A stretch of DNA of 64,000 nucleotides from NCBI GenBank assembly GCA_046290815.1, contig JBKBUF010000004.1, positions 132,484 to 196,483 on the forward strand, in the 5' to 3' direction. Source of the DNA: JBKBUF01 sp046290815. Its GTDB lineage: Bacteria; Bacteroidota; Bacteroidia; Cytophagales; Cytophagaceae. The notes under the pieces were generated by a model that saw only the letters and a list, made by a program, of their open reading frames with translations, made no database searches and had not been told where the DNA came from. Below are positions 8,689 through 17,977 of the stretch, piece by piece (positions within the stretch are counted from its first letter, which is position 1; every line of letters starts with the position of its first letter). The position numbers were made by a program, and so were the translations under genes.

Positions 8689-9987
8689 ATGAAAAGTGTA
8701 AAAAGCAGTGAACTTTTTGAGAGTGCGAAAAAAGTAATACCAGGTGGGGTTAATTCTCCGGTAAGAGCATTTAGGGCAGTTGGCGGTAATCCATTGTTTA
8801 TAAAATCTGCTCAAGGTCCATACATGATCGATGAAGATGGGAATAATTTTATTGAGCTGATCAATTCATGGGGGCCCATGATTCTGGGTCATGCTAACCC
8901 TATTATAGAAGAAGCTGTAAAGAATGCAATCTCCGGATCTCTTTCATTTGGTGCCCCCTCTCGTAGAGAAGTGGAAATGGCAGAGCTAATCATTTCAATG
9001 GTGCCGTCTATTGAAAAGGTAAGAATGGTTAACTCAGGAACTGAAGCTACAATGGCTGCTGTAAGACTTGCCAGAGGCTTTACCGGAAGATCTAAAATTA
9101 TAAAATTTGAAGGTTGCTATCATGGCCATGGCGACTCCTTCCTAATTGCAGCAGGGAGCGGTGCAGTTACTATGGGAGTACCTGATAGTCCCGGTGTTAC
9201 CCAAGGGGTGGCCAACGATACATTAACTGCTCCATATAATAATCTGAAAGCGGTAGAAGATCTTGTAAATGCAAACAGATCTCAGGTTGCAGCAATAATT
9301 ATAGAACCGGTCGCAGGAAATATGGGCTGCGTTTTACCCGAAAAAGGCTTTCTCGAAGGATTAAGAAAATTATGTGATAAGGAAGGTATTATTTTCATCT
9401 TTGACGAAGTGATGACCGGCTTCAGATTATCCAAAGGTGGAGCACAGCAATTATTTAATATTAAACCAGACCTTACTACATTAGGAAAGATTATTGGTGG
9501 TGGAATGCCTGTAGGAGCCTATGGTGGTAAAAAAGAAATAATGGATTTTGTCTCTCCTGCAGGGCCGGTATATCAAGCCGGGACTCTTTCGGGAAATCCG
9601 ATTGCAATGGCAGCCGGTTTGGCTATGCTGAATTATCTGAATTCAAACTCCCAGGTATATGCTCAATTGGAAAAGGTAACAGGACTTATAGTGAACGGCA
9701 TTAATGAAAACCTGAAAACCCTTAATATCAAAGGAAGAATTAATCATATTGGTTCGATGTTTACACTGTTTTTTACTGATAAAGAAGTTAAATCCTTTGA
9801 AGATGCAAAAAAATGCGACCTGAAAGCTTTCGGAAATTACTTCAGGGCAATGTTAAACAATGGTGTTTATCTTGCACCTTCTCAATTTGAAGCATTGTTC
9901 GTTTCAACTTCCATTACCGAAGAAATTGCAAAACAGATTATCGAAGCAAATAAAAAATCCCTTTCTGAAATTTTAGAACAAGTATAA
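8689..9987 (+). CDS. hemL: Glutamate-1-semialdehyde 2,1-aminomutase
   Basis: A 432-residue PLP enzyme, the normal length, that converts glutamate-1-semialdehyde to 5-aminolevulinate in C5 haem synthesis. Family signatures are NSPVRAFRAVGG near the N terminus, the NSGTEATMAAVRLAR cofactor segment, FDEVMTGFR, and the PLP lysine K267 in TLGKIIGGGMPVGAYGG. It starts 17 bases after the preceding gene. Confidence 0.96.
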   Translation: MKSVKSSELFESAKKVIPGGVNSPVRAFRAVGGNPLFIKSAQGPYMIDEDGNNFIELINSWGPMILGHANPIIEEAVKNAISGSLSFGAPSRREVEMAELIISMVPSIEKVRMVNSGTEATMAAVRLARGFTGRSKIIKFEGCYHGHGDSFLIAAGSGAVTMGVPDSPGVTQGVANDTLTAPYNNLKAVEDLVNANRSQVAAIIIEPVAGNMGCVLPEKGFLEGLRKLCDKEGIIFIFDEVMTGFRLSKGGAQQLFNIKPDLTTLGKIIGGGMPVGAYGGKKEIMDFVSPAGPVYQAGTLSGNPIAMAAGLAMLNYLNSNSQVYAQLEKVTGLIVNGINENLKTLNIKGRINHIGSMFTLFFTDKEVKSFEDAKKCDLKAFGNYFRAMLNNGVYLAPSQFEALFVSTSITEEIAKQIIEANKKSLSEILEQV

Positions 9988-10057
9988 ATATGTGTGTATG
10001 TGATATGTCACTGTAAAGCACATCTCATATAATTTTTTAAAATACAAATTCAACTAT

Positions 10058-10864
10058 ATGAAAATAGCAATTATCGGTGGCGGGAATATGGGAGCTACCT
10101 ATGCAAGAGCCTTTGTCAGAAGTAACATTGTCAAAATTCAGGATTTGCTTATCATTGAAAAACACCCTGATAAAAGAAAGATTTTGAGAGAGGAAGGCGT
10201 AGCTGAACTTAGAGAAGATATAGGAGAATATATTTCTTCTTATGACATACTGATAGTTGCCGTAAAACCTCAGGACTTCAGAAATCTGGTAGCAGATCTG
10301 GCAAAAGTTATCAAACCATCTCAGCTTGTAATTTCTATTATGGCTGGTATAACTATACCATCTATTCAGAAATTATTAAATCATGAAAAGGTTGTACGTG
10401 CCATGCCAAATACTCCTGCACAGCTTGGTTTTGGAATAACAGCTTTCACCGCAGCTAAAGAAACTTCATTTGACAGTATCAGTGTCGTTGATACTTTGTT
10501 TGAAACCACAGGCAAATCTATTTTTATGAAGGATGAGGAGTTATTAGATGCGGTAACAGCTCTAAGTGGAAGTGGTCCTGCTTATTTTTATTATTTTGTT
10601 AAACATATGGTGGAGGCAGGAAAGCAAATGGGTATTGAAGAACCTGTTGCTCACATGCTGGTGAAACAGACCATGCTTGGGGCTTTCCAGATTATGAACA
10701 ACTCCAAATCATCGCTTGATGAGATGATTCAGGCCGTGGCATCTAAAGGAGGCACTACTGAGGCGGCTTTGAAATACTTCGAAAGTACTGAGGTTGGTAA
10801 GAATGTCACCAACGGCTTGAAAGCTGCGGAGAAGCGTGCAAAAGAGCTTTCAAAAGAGAGCTAA
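10058..10864 (+). CDS. proC: Pyrroline-5-carboxylate reductase
   Basis: 268 residues; makes proline from pyrroline-5-carboxylate with NAD(P)H. The Rossmann motif IGGGNMGATYARAF starts at residue 5, VVRAMPNTPAQLGFGIT lies mid-protein, and the C-terminal dimer domain carries the signature TALSGSGPAYFYYF. Full length. Confidence 0.96.
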   Translation: MKIAIIGGGNMGATYARAFVRSNIVKIQDLLIIEKHPDKRKILREEGVAELREDIGEYISSYDILIVAVKPQDFRNLVADLAKVIKPSQLVISIMAGITIPSIQKLLNHEKVVRAMPNTPAQLGFGITAFTAAKETSFDSISVVDTLFETTGKSIFMKDEELLDAVTALSGSGPAYFYYFVKHMVEAGKQMGIEEPVAHMLVKQTMLGAFQIMNNSKSSLDEMIQAVASKGGTTEAALKYFESTEVGKNVTNGLKAAEKRAKELSKES

Positions 10865-10939
10865 TTAGTTCCATTATTTACAAAAAACTTTCCTTTATAT
10901 TTTCCCGTTGTTCTGTATAGGGTTAGAACAAGTTGGGAT

Positions 10940-11464
10940 ATGAGGGTAGGAAAATATTTAACCATACTATTCCTGGCCATATGTACTTCGGTAATGGCAC
11001 AGGACGATAAAAACAGGACAACTACAGGGGCACAGGATCCTTCTGCTACAGCCCGGTCTGCTCCTGACAATGAATTCAACTTAACTGACAGGCTTGATTC
11101 AGGAATTAATGCAAGCGGTGCTGCAGGAACCGATGTCACACGTGCATTCACCAATGAGGAGTTCCATAAATGGCTGCTCAAGAAAAATGCAGGTGAAACT
11201 ATGCACGGTGAGTTCCATTACAACGATAATAATTTTGAATTCACTTATGTAAAAAGAAAAGGTGAGGTAAAAATTAATGCCATTGGGGACCCCACCAGAT
11301 TTTTTAATTTTTACAATCAGTATCTGAAAGGAGAATCTAAAGATTTATCATTTAGAAATTATCTGCCGGAAGGGAATATTGAAAAAATTGGAGAAAGTAA
11401 TTATGAGACAGGTCTTTGTCCTGTAAGCCTTGAGTTCAGGAAGGTTTTCGGAAAAGATTGCTGA
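10940..11464 (+). CDS. Secreted hypothetical protein
   Basis: 174 residues with a signal peptide (1-20, ending SVMA-Q), a low-complexity Thr/Ala/Ser-rich stretch (~25-60), then a compact domain with aromatic strands (FHKWLLKK, NNFEFTYVKRKGEVKI) and cysteines in GLCPVS and at the C terminus. No known family. It is probably periplasmic or secreted. Coding-like sequence in another frame follows at once (see findings), so its C terminus may be altered. Confidence 0.65.
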   Translation: MRVGKYLTILFLAICTSVMAQDDKNRTTTGAQDPSATARSAPDNEFNLTDRLDSGINASGAAGTDVTRAFTNEEFHKWLLKKNAGETMHGEFHYNDNNFEFTYVKRKGEVKINAIGDPTRFFNFYNQYLKGESKDLSFRNYLPEGNIEKIGESNYETGLCPVSLEFRKVFGKDC

Positions 11465-11563
11465 AATTTTTCTGCAGCAGGTAAACAATCTGAAACCAGG
11501 TGATGTTAAATATATAGAAGGCACGAGGAGTTGGAGAGAAGCGAAAGCTGAGATTGTTGATTG
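11427..11563 (+). pseudogene. Possible coding remnant in a shifted frame
   Basis: After the 174-residue gene, one frame translates without stops as a plausible tail that includes SEKIAEIFLQQVNNLKPGDV, then YIEGTRSWREAKAEIVD before TGA. It overlaps the end of the upstream gene in a different frame and has no ATG. It could be the original C terminus of that gene after a frameshift, or a decayed gene. Confidence 0.25.
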
Positions 11564-11606
11564 AAGGGTTAAGGTTGATTGCAGTTTAAATTAAGTTAAA
11601 TGTTAA

Positions 11607-11635
11607 GGGGCCCGTAAGCCCCTATATTTTTTTAT
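11607..11635. terminator. Rho-independent terminator
   Basis: GGGGC / GCCCC stem with loop CCGTAA, followed by TATATTTTTTT. It ends the upstream rightward transcript. On the opposite strand the tail is A/T-poor, so it probably serves mainly the + strand. The rest of 11636-11807 holds only short AT-rich repeats (GATTATT / AATCTG motifs) and no gene I can support. Confidence 0.7.
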
Positions 11636-11807
11636 TCAGATTCATCAGATTTACAGATTAAGCATCATTTCTTTTGATAAACAAAGAATATCATTCACCC
11701 CGGTGATAAGTTTAATGATAACTTTAATTTTGTCTGACGAATGTAGTAAGCATCCAACAGTAAAGTTTGAATAATCTGAATAATCCAATAATCTTTTTAA
11801 TCTGAGA

Positions 11808-12944
11808 TCAGAAGGCTTCCCCGATAAAAATATAGAATCCGTGGCCTTCATTGGTAAATGCCACATCAAACCTTGTAAAAATATCTTTTTTAGGAAACAA
11901 TAAAAATCTTAATCCGCCTCCTCCTGCATAAACAAACCTGGAATCAGGTAAAGCAGACATCTGATTAAACACTGTGCCGGCGCTGGCAAAAATAGCAGCT
12001 CCTATTCTCTTACTGAAGCCTAAAGGTAAAGGAAGCATTCTGTATTCTACTTGTCCTGCCACCAGATTTTTATCTCTGAATCTTCCGAGATAATATCCTC
12101 TCATCAGATTTTCTCCACCCATTAAGGCAAGCTGATTGAATGGTGCAATACCTGCAGTGAACTGACCGAAAAGCTGTGCAGCAAATACATCCCTTTTATT
12201 TACCGGTTTGAATATTCTGTTATCTGACACAAAGGTTGTAAAATGAAAATCACTCCCCCATGTTTTGTCATAATGTAATAAGGCCAGCTCGGAAAACAGG
12301 CCCTTCCTTACGTTGAGAACATTGTGTCGATTATCATAGATGATTCCCATGCCGAGGCCTAGATTTTTTGAACCTGCAAAACCGGGAGGAGGTGTGAAGG
12401 GTTTATCAGAGTCAGGGATAAACCTGACGTCTGACAGCCTCTGAAAATCGACCTCTGCACCGAGATAAAGGTTGGAATATATCTTGCGCAAAAATCTTTC
12501 TTTAATTTGAATTTGTGAAGCATCAATGCGGGCAAGACTGTTGGGAGGAGTTTCGCTTCCGATCCCAAAGTACTTCAAAGGAAAATTTTGAATCTTAAAC
12601 TTACCAAGAAAAAACCAGCGGTTGTAATTGGTGTACAATGCATGGTCAAGAAATAATCCGTACTGTTTTTCCAGAGTGAAAAATGTGAATCCGTTAATTT
12701 CACTTAATCTGTTTACAGTGTCTCTTTTAATATAAAAAACATGAAGTGTGCTTAATCCGAATTCCCAACTTGTTTCAGGAGCGAATGCTACGGTAGGATA
12801 AACTAAAAATTGAGGTTTTGATAATTCCGTCGTGTCATTCAGAATTTTTTTAATGTATCTGACTCCCGGATTCCTTGACTGCCCGTGAAGCAGATCATTG
12901 AAAAAAATGATGAATAAAAAAATTAGAATAAAACGGATTGTCAT
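11808..12944 (-). CDS. Omp85/BamA-like outer-membrane barrel protein
   Basis: 378 residues with an N-terminal signal peptide (to ~21, HGQ). The rest is alternating aromatic beta strands typical of the bacterial surface antigen (D15/Omp85) barrel, with the signatures NLGLGMGIIYDNRHN, a GGENLMRGYYLGRFRDK lid-loop motif (RFRD) and a C-terminal strand ending in phenylalanine (GEAF). No POTRA domains precede the barrel, so it is a barrel-only member rather than BamA itself. Substrate unknown. Confidence 0.8.
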   Translation of the reverse strand: MTIRFILIFLFIIFFNDLLHGQSRNPGVRYIKKILNDTTELSKPQFLVYPTVAFAPETSWEFGLSTLHVFYIKRDTVNRLSEINGFTFFTLEKQYGLFLDHALYTNYNRWFFLGKFKIQNFPLKYFGIGSETPPNSLARIDASQIQIKERFLRKIYSNLYLGAEVDFQRLSDVRFIPDSDKPFTPPPGFAGSKNLGLGMGIIYDNRHNVLNVRKGLFSELALLHYDKTWGSDFHFTTFVSDNRIFKPVNKRDVFAAQLFGQFTAGIAPFNQLALMGGENLMRGYYLGRFRDKNLVAGQVEYRMLPLPLGFSKRIGAAIFASAGTVFNQMSALPDSRFVYAGGGGLRFLLFPKKDIFTRFDVAFTNEGHGFYIFIGEAF

Positions 12945-13071
12945 TTAAATAGCTTGTGCTCTTTATCAGCTCAGATTATGCATAAAGTGCATATTTATCT
13001 GGCCCCCCGGGGAAAATATAACGATTTGAATTATTTAAAATTATTATTCCTTCCGAGCTGATAATCCCGGT

Positions 13072-13407
13072 TTATAATTTATGTTCTGTTTCTACATGTT
13101 TTACCAGTTCTTTACACAATTCATGCATTTTCTCAGCCATTATATTGTCATCTGTAGCGCTTTTGATGGTTTCTGCCATACCTCCAATTGTTTCAATGAA
13201 AAAACGCTTCATTTCCACCACAGGCATATCTTTTGCCCATAGGTCAATTCTCATTGTCTGTTGTTGTGTCTGATCCCAGATCGACAATGCAATTGCTTTA
13301 GCCTCCTCTGCTTTGCCGTGTGGACTATCAGTCGCGTCCCATACAATTTTATTTGGAACATTCTGTTCATCCAATTCAATTATGAATTTAATCTCTGACT
13401 TTTTCAT
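13072..13407 (-). CDS. gldC: Gliding motility protein GldC
   Basis: 111 residues, soluble, starting MKKSEIKFIIELDEQNVPNK with IVWDATDSPHG next. This matches the short cytoplasmic GldC of gliding Bacteroidota in length and N-terminal pattern. GldC is required for or stabilises gliding-associated functions in Flavobacterium; its biochemical activity is not known. No other gld gene is adjacent. Confidence 0.85.
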   Translation of the reverse strand: MKKSEIKFIIELDEQNVPNKIVWDATDSPHGKAEEAKAIALSIWDQTQQQTMRIDLWAKDMPVVEMKRFFIETIGGMAETIKSATDDNIMAEKMHELCKELVKHVETEHKL

Positions 13408-13486
13408 TCACATTATTGATTTTAAATATCCGAAAATTGCTTAATAGCATGCAATTTACTATTTTTTGTATAAATGACCTATCTGC

Positions 13487-14503
13487 ATGCATTCCAGATA
13501 CCTGCTTTTACTTATTTTTCTTCAAAGTTTTGCATTGTCAGCAATTAAGCCTGCAGATAAACCTTATTCTGTGCATACAATTGCCTTTTACAATGTTGAA
13601 AACTTGTTTGACACAGAGGATGATCCAATAACCAATGATAATCAATTTACCCCGGGAGGGAAGTATCAGTGGGATGGAACGCGCTACCTTCGTAAGCAAA
13701 AACAAATAGCTGAAGTCATAAGCAAAACCGGAGATGATGATGGTCCTGAATTTATAGGTTTGGCCGAAGCTGAAAATGCTCGTGTTCTAAACGATTTGAT
13801 AAATCAACCTGCCATAAAAAGATTTTCTTATAAGTTTCTGCATTTCGACTCTCCTGATGAAAGAGGAATCGATGTAGCCTTACTATATAAATCCTCCGTA
13901 TTTGTTCCTTTGCAGGCTCAGGCAATTTATCCTTCTAAAAGCAAAAGAGTAAGCATGAATACCAGAGATATATTACTGGTAAAAGGTTTATTTAAAAAGG
14001 ATACTCTGATTTTTTTGATAAACCATTGGCCTTCCAGAAGGGCGGGAAAAGAACAAACAGCGGACAAACGAATGACTGTGGCAATGAAAGTAAGAGAAAT
14101 ATGCGATTCACTTTTTAAAAAATCACCTAAAGCAAATATTATTGTTATGGGTGATTTTAATGATGAACCGCAAGACGCTAGTCTTAGTACTATGTTGTTA
14201 GGTAAATCCAATGAACAAATAAAGTATGATGAATTATATAATGGGTATTTTAAGGCAAAAGAAAAAGGGGAGGGAACCATTAAACACAACAAAGACTGGT
14301 TATTGATTGACCAGATATTGATAAGTAAAAATTTTCTCTCTAAATATTATGTGAAGAATTCCTGTACTGTTTTCCATCCCTTATGGCTTCATTATAAAGG
14401 TCACATTTCTAACGGACCCTACAGAACTTTTAATAATGGCAAATATCAGCCTGATGGATACAGCGATCACTTTCCGGTATATTTACATATCAGGGTTAAC
14501 TGA
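13487..14503 (+). CDS. Endonuclease/exonuclease/phosphatase family protein, exported
   Basis: 338 residues. A signal peptide (MHSRYLLLLIFLQSFALSA) precedes the EEP fold: the metal-binding asparagine/glutamate segment AFYNVENLFDTEDD, GLAEAEN, ALLYKSS, INHWPSR, VMGDFNDEP and a terminal YSDHFPV histidine motif. All core catalytic motifs are present. The substrate could be nucleic acid, a sphingolipid or an inositol phosphate; the sequence does not decide. It ends five bases from the convergent M48 protease gene. Confidence 0.88.
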   Translation: MHSRYLLLLIFLQSFALSAIKPADKPYSVHTIAFYNVENLFDTEDDPITNDNQFTPGGKYQWDGTRYLRKQKQIAEVISKTGDDDGPEFIGLAEAENARVLNDLINQPAIKRFSYKFLHFDSPDERGIDVALLYKSSVFVPLQAQAIYPSKSKRVSMNTRDILLVKGLFKKDTLIFLINHWPSRRAGKEQTADKRMTVAMKVREICDSLFKKSPKANIIVMGDFNDEPQDASLSTMLLGKSNEQIKYDELYNGYFKAKEKGEGTIKHNKDWLLIDQILISKNFLSKYYVKNSCTVFHPLWLHYKGHISNGPYRTFNNGKYQPDGYSDHFPVYLHIRVN

Positions 14504-14508
14504 ATATA

Positions 14509-15312
14509 TCAGAATAATTCTTGTTTCATTTGCTGGAACGTAGGCGGATTTAACGGAGTAGTATTGCAACCATCTTTTTCAGCCTTTTCTTTTATTTTTT
14601 CAACCCTGTTTTCAGGTGATGGGTGTGTACTTAGAAATGGAGGAACTCCACCCGAATGACCCAAATTTATTAGTTTTTCAAAGAAACCAGCTGCACCATC
14701 GGCTTCGTAAGATTGTTTATCAGTACATAAATATTTAACCGAATACTCATCTGCCTCGGATTCGGCTTCTCTACTGAAGCTTAAAGCTATTAGTCCACCA
14801 GTTACCTGGCTTAGCGCTCCCTGATTACGACCTAATATAATATCAAACAGCAATTGCATTCCATACACTTTTGTAAGTTGGTTGGTAGAATGCCTTCTGT
14901 CGGAATGCGCTATTTCATGGCCTATTACTCCTGCCAGGTGATCTTCACTGTCAAGAAATTTGATAAGACCTGTATAAACATAAATGTAACCTCCAGGAGT
15001 AGCAAAAGCATTTAAGGTGGAATCTTCCCGTATTAAATGCATCTGCCAGGCAAAATCATTTTTATACCTTACGTGACCTGAATTTAGTATCTGCTGTTTT
15101 ATAGCTTCTAATCTGCCATAGGAGATAGGAAATTGTGCAGGATTTAAAATTTTGCTTCCCAAGCTGTCCTCCAGATAACGATCCATATCAGCCCCAAGCT
15201 TTTTGTCATCTTCAACAGAAAAAATATTTACCCGTTCACCTTTTTTACAGGTAGTAAATAATAAAGGTATGATAAACAATAAACCCAGTGATACAATTTT
15301 AAGCTGTTTCAT
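14509..15312 (-). CDS. M48-family zinc metalloprotease lipoprotein (LoiP/BepA-like)
   Basis: 267 residues. The signal sequence ends in a lipobox with lipidated C22 (LLFTTC). The zinc motif is HEIAH (H132, H136), followed by the second-helix glutamate in EAESEADEYSVKYL. Other signatures are NAFATPGGYIYVYTGLI and a C-terminal FLSTHPSPENRVEKI. The family acts in periplasmic quality control of outer-membrane proteins. Confidence 0.92.
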   Translation of the reverse strand: MKQLKIVSLGLLFIIPLLFTTCKKGERVNIFSVEDDKKLGADMDRYLEDSLGSKILNPAQFPISYGRLEAIKQQILNSGHVRYKNDFAWQMHLIREDSTLNAFATPGGYIYVYTGLIKFLDSEDHLAGVIGHEIAHSDRRHSTNQLTKVYGMQLLFDIILGRNQGALSQVTGGLIALSFSREAESEADEYSVKYLCTDKQSYEADGAAGFFEKLINLGHSGGVPPFLSTHPSPENRVEKIKEKAEKDGCNTTPLNPPTFQQMKQELF

Positions 15313-15367
15313 AAAAGTGGACGTATTGAGGTTTTGACAATAACGAACAGATGATTAAAAAACTATA

Positions 15368-16312
15368 TCATTGAATTTTTGTTGAAATGGATGCTAAAAT
15401 TCTCTGTGAATTTATTTCATCCTGTTTTAACTGAGCTGTAAGTGCTTCCAGTGAAGAGAATTTTTCTTCTTTTCTAAGGTAATCGATGAAAAATACTTCA
15501 ATATTTTTAAAGTAAATATTATCGCTAAAATCAAAAATATGAACCTCCATGCTTCTTCCTTTACCAGGAACTGTCGGGTTATTTCCTAAACTCAGCATCC
15601 CATTATAACTCTTATTTTCAACTTTTACCCGCACTGCATAAATGCCATCGCCCGGAAGTAATTTTTCATAATCCTTAACCAGAATATTTGCAGTAGGATA
15701 ACCTATGGTTCTCCCCAACTTCTTTCCTTCTGTTACTGTACCTCTGACTGAATAATACCTTCCAAGGAATTCCGATGCCTTTTTAACATCAGATTCAGCA
15801 AGACTTTCTCTGATGGCAGTGGAGCTTATGGCCATATCTTCGATATCCTGTCTTGAAATTTCTTCTACCTGAAATCCGAACTGGCTTGCATTTTCCTTCA
15901 GATAATCAAAACTTCCTTCTCTGTTTTTGCCGAATTTATGATCATATCCGATGACCAGCATTTTGGTCTTTAAGGTATTAATCAGAATATCATTTAAAAA
16001 CTTCTGTGAAGTGGTTTCAGAGAAATCTTTGGTAAAGGGAATTATAATCAGATGTTCTATTCCGGTTGCTTCAATCAAATCGATTTTTTCTTCTAATGAG
16101 GAAAGTAGTTTTACAGAAGCATCTGCAAGTAATACCATTCTTGGATGAGGCCAGAACGTTACCACCACTGATTCCCCTTTATGCTTGTTGCTTAGTTCTT
16201 TTAACCTGGATAGTATTTTTCTGTGGCCAAGATGAAGGCCATCAAAAGCACCTATTGTGACTACCGGAAAGGCAGGAGCAATAAACTCATCAAGATTTCT
16301 GTATACCTTCAT
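15368..16312 (-). CDS. ribF: Bifunctional riboflavin kinase / FAD synthetase
   Basis: 314 residues. I chose the ATG at 16312 (MKVYRNLDEF) because the family normally starts here; longer in-frame starts upstream would extend deep into truB. The N-terminal FAD synthetase has GAFDGLHLGHRKIL and SSTAIRESL. The C-terminal riboflavin kinase has GRTIGYPTANI. It makes FMN and FAD. It overlaps the truB 3' end by 23 bases and is the last gene of the ftsX-to-ribF operon. Confidence 0.95.
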   Translation of the reverse strand: MKVYRNLDEFIAPAFPVVTIGAFDGLHLGHRKILSRLKELSNKHKGESVVVTFWPHPRMVLLADASVKLLSSLEEKIDLIEATGIEHLIIIPFTKDFSETTSQKFLNDILINTLKTKMLVIGYDHKFGKNREGSFDYLKENASQFGFQVEEISRQDIEDMAISSTAIRESLAESDVKKASEFLGRYYSVRGTVTEGKKLGRTIGYPTANILVKDYEKLLPGDGIYAVRVKVENKSYNGMLSLGNNPTVPGKGRSMEVHIFDFSDNIYFKNIEVFFIDYLRKEEKFSSLEALTAQLKQDEINSQRILASISTKIQ

Positions 16313-16982
16313 TAGTTTCCTTAAGACTTTGTATAAGCACATCCAATATATGTGCATCAGAAACATTGAATTCTCCGATCCTGGTTCTTCTGAGTTCCTG
16401 CAGATAAGCACCTACTCCAAGTGCCTGTCCAAAATCTCTCGCAAGACTTCGTATGTATGTACCTTTTGAACAGACCACGCGAAATTCTACTACAGGCCAA
16501 TCAATGGATTTGATTTCAAATTCCTTAACAACTACCTCTCTTTCTTTCATCTCTATCATTTCTCCTTTTCTTGCATGTTTATAGGCTCTTTTACCATTGA
16601 CTTTTATTGCTGAAAAACATGGTGGAGCTTGTTGAATTGTTCCGGAGAAAATAGCGGTTTTAGCAAGGACTTCTTCTTTGGTCAGATTTGAAATATCTGT
16701 TTCATTATCTACTTCTGTTTCAAGATCACAAGATGGAGTTGTTTTTCCCAGTACCAATTTCCCTGTATATTCTTTTTCCCAATCTTGATAGACATTAATT
16801 TCTTTAGTTTTTTTACCGGTACACAGTATCAACAATCCGGTAGCTAGTGGATCCAATGTTCCTGCATGGCCGATTTTTTTTATTTTAATTGTATTTCGGA
16901 TTTTCCTTACGACATCAAATGAAGACCAGTCATATGGTTTGTCAATTAAAAGTACTTCTCCGTCTTCAAATTTGTAATTCAT
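16290..16982 (-). CDS. truB: tRNA pseudouridine(55) synthase
   Basis: 230 residues. The catalytic motif is GHAGTLDPLATGLL, with nucleophile D44. It modifies U55 in the T loop of tRNAs. The C-terminal half carries KGTYIRSLARDFG. It is shorter than E. coli TruB because the C-terminal PUA domain is absent, as is common in Bacteroidota. The start codon overlaps the uppP stop codon (TAATG). Confidence 0.96.
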   Translation of the reverse strand: MNYKFEDGEVLLIDKPYDWSSFDVVRKIRNTIKIKKIGHAGTLDPLATGLLILCTGKKTKEINVYQDWEKEYTGKLVLGKTTPSCDLETEVDNETDISNLTKEEVLAKTAIFSGTIQQAPPCFSAIKVNGKRAYKHARKGEMIEMKEREVVVKEFEIKSIDWPVVEFRVVCSKGTYIRSLARDFGQALGVGAYLQELRRTRIGEFNVSDAHILDVLIQSLKETNEGIQKS

Positions 16983-17764
16983 TATTGAATTTTTAACTCA
17001 ACGCCGAGAGCAGCTAAAATGAGTATGGTGAGACCGACTACTATTCTGTAATATCCGAAAATTCTAAAGCCGAATTTTGTAACAAAGCCAATAAAAAATT
17101 TAATGGCAAGCATTGCAACAATAAAAGCAACAACATTTCCGATAAGCAGAGTTATCAGGTCTTCACTTTGTATAGTTTTAAAGTCTTTAAGCAATTTATA
17201 GGACGCAGCAGCAAACATAGTAGGAACAGCAAGGAAAAATGAGAACTCGGCCGCAGCTTTTCTGCTTAGCCTTTGAGTCATACCACCAATTATAGTTGCT
17301 GCAGATCTGGAAACTCCAGGTATCATAGCTATACATTGGAAAAATCCGATAGCTAAAGAATTTTTGTAATCCATTTCCTCTGTACTCTTTCCTTCAGCTG
17401 AAAAAATTCTGTCTATAAAAATGAGGAATATACCTCCTACAAGGAGAGAGATAGCAACGACAATAACATTTTCAAGCATCTGATCAATATAGTCATTGAG
17501 CAGAAATCCTATAATTGCAGCAGGAAGAAATGCAAGAAATAGCCTATAGTAAAAACTCATGGAGTTAAAAAATTTTCTCCAGTATAAGACGATCACAGAG
17601 AGAATGGCTCCGAATTGGATATTTACGTTGAAAATTTTAGTAAACTGTTCTTCGTTAATACCCATCACTGCAGAAGCAATGATCATATGTCCTGTAGATG
17701 ATACTGGTAAGAATTCAGTCAGCCCCTCTACAATTGCTAAAATAATAGCCTCAATAATGCTCAT
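16982..17764 (-). CDS. uppP: Undecaprenyl-diphosphate phosphatase (BacA/UppP)
   Basis: A 260-residue integral membrane protein that dephosphorylates undecaprenyl pyrophosphate, recycling the lipid carrier for peptidoglycan and surface polysaccharides. It has both family motifs: [15 protein letters not shown] near the N terminus and [10 protein letters not shown] mid-protein. About seven or eight hydrophobic helices are visible. It overlaps its neighbours by four bases or fewer on both sides. Confidence 0.96.
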   Translation of the reverse strand: MSIIEAIILAIVEGLTEFLPVSSTGHMIIASAVMGINEEQFTKIFNVNIQFGAILSVIVLYWRKFFNSMSFYYRLFLAFLPAAIIGFLLNDYIDQMLENVIVVAISLLVGGIFLIFIDRIFSAEGKSTEEMDYKNSLAIGFFQCIAMIPGVSRSAATIIGGMTQRLSRKAAAEFSFFLAVPTMFAAASYKLLKDFKTIQSEDLITLLIGNVVAFIVAMLAIKFFIGFVTKFGFRIFGYYRIVVGLTILILAALGVELKIQ

Positions 17765-17976
17765 TCTTTTTTACGCGGCTTATAGAAAATTGCGAAAAAT
17801 TCCACTATAAAACCTATTAACACGATAATCGGACCGATTGTTAAGCCCAGCGTTCCAAATCCGTATTGTTCATCATCAATGCTCATAACAAAAAATCCAA
17901 TTAACAATGTGATGATCCCGCCGATCATAATCATGTAATTAACTTTACTAAAAATAAGCTTGTTATTGTTTTCCAT
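17761..17976 (-). CDS. DUF3098 small membrane protein
   Basis: 71 residues with two transmembrane segments separated by a short loop ([13 protein letters not shown]) and a basic C terminus (YKPRKKE). This matches the DUF3098 family, which sits between ftsX and uppP across Bacteroidota. The role is unknown; its fixed position suggests a link to cell-envelope growth or division (inference). The stop overlaps the uppP start (ATGA). Confidence 0.85.
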   Translation of the reverse strand: MENNNKLIFSKVNYMIMIGGIITLLIGFFVMSIDDEQYGFGTLGLTIGPIIVLIGFIVEFFAIFYKPRKKE

Positions 17977-17977
17977 A

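Noticed and set aside
11651..11869. A 72-codon open frame on the minus strand overlapping the end of the Omp85-like gene
   Set aside because: It lies out of frame over a real gene end and AT-rich repeats; no protein features.
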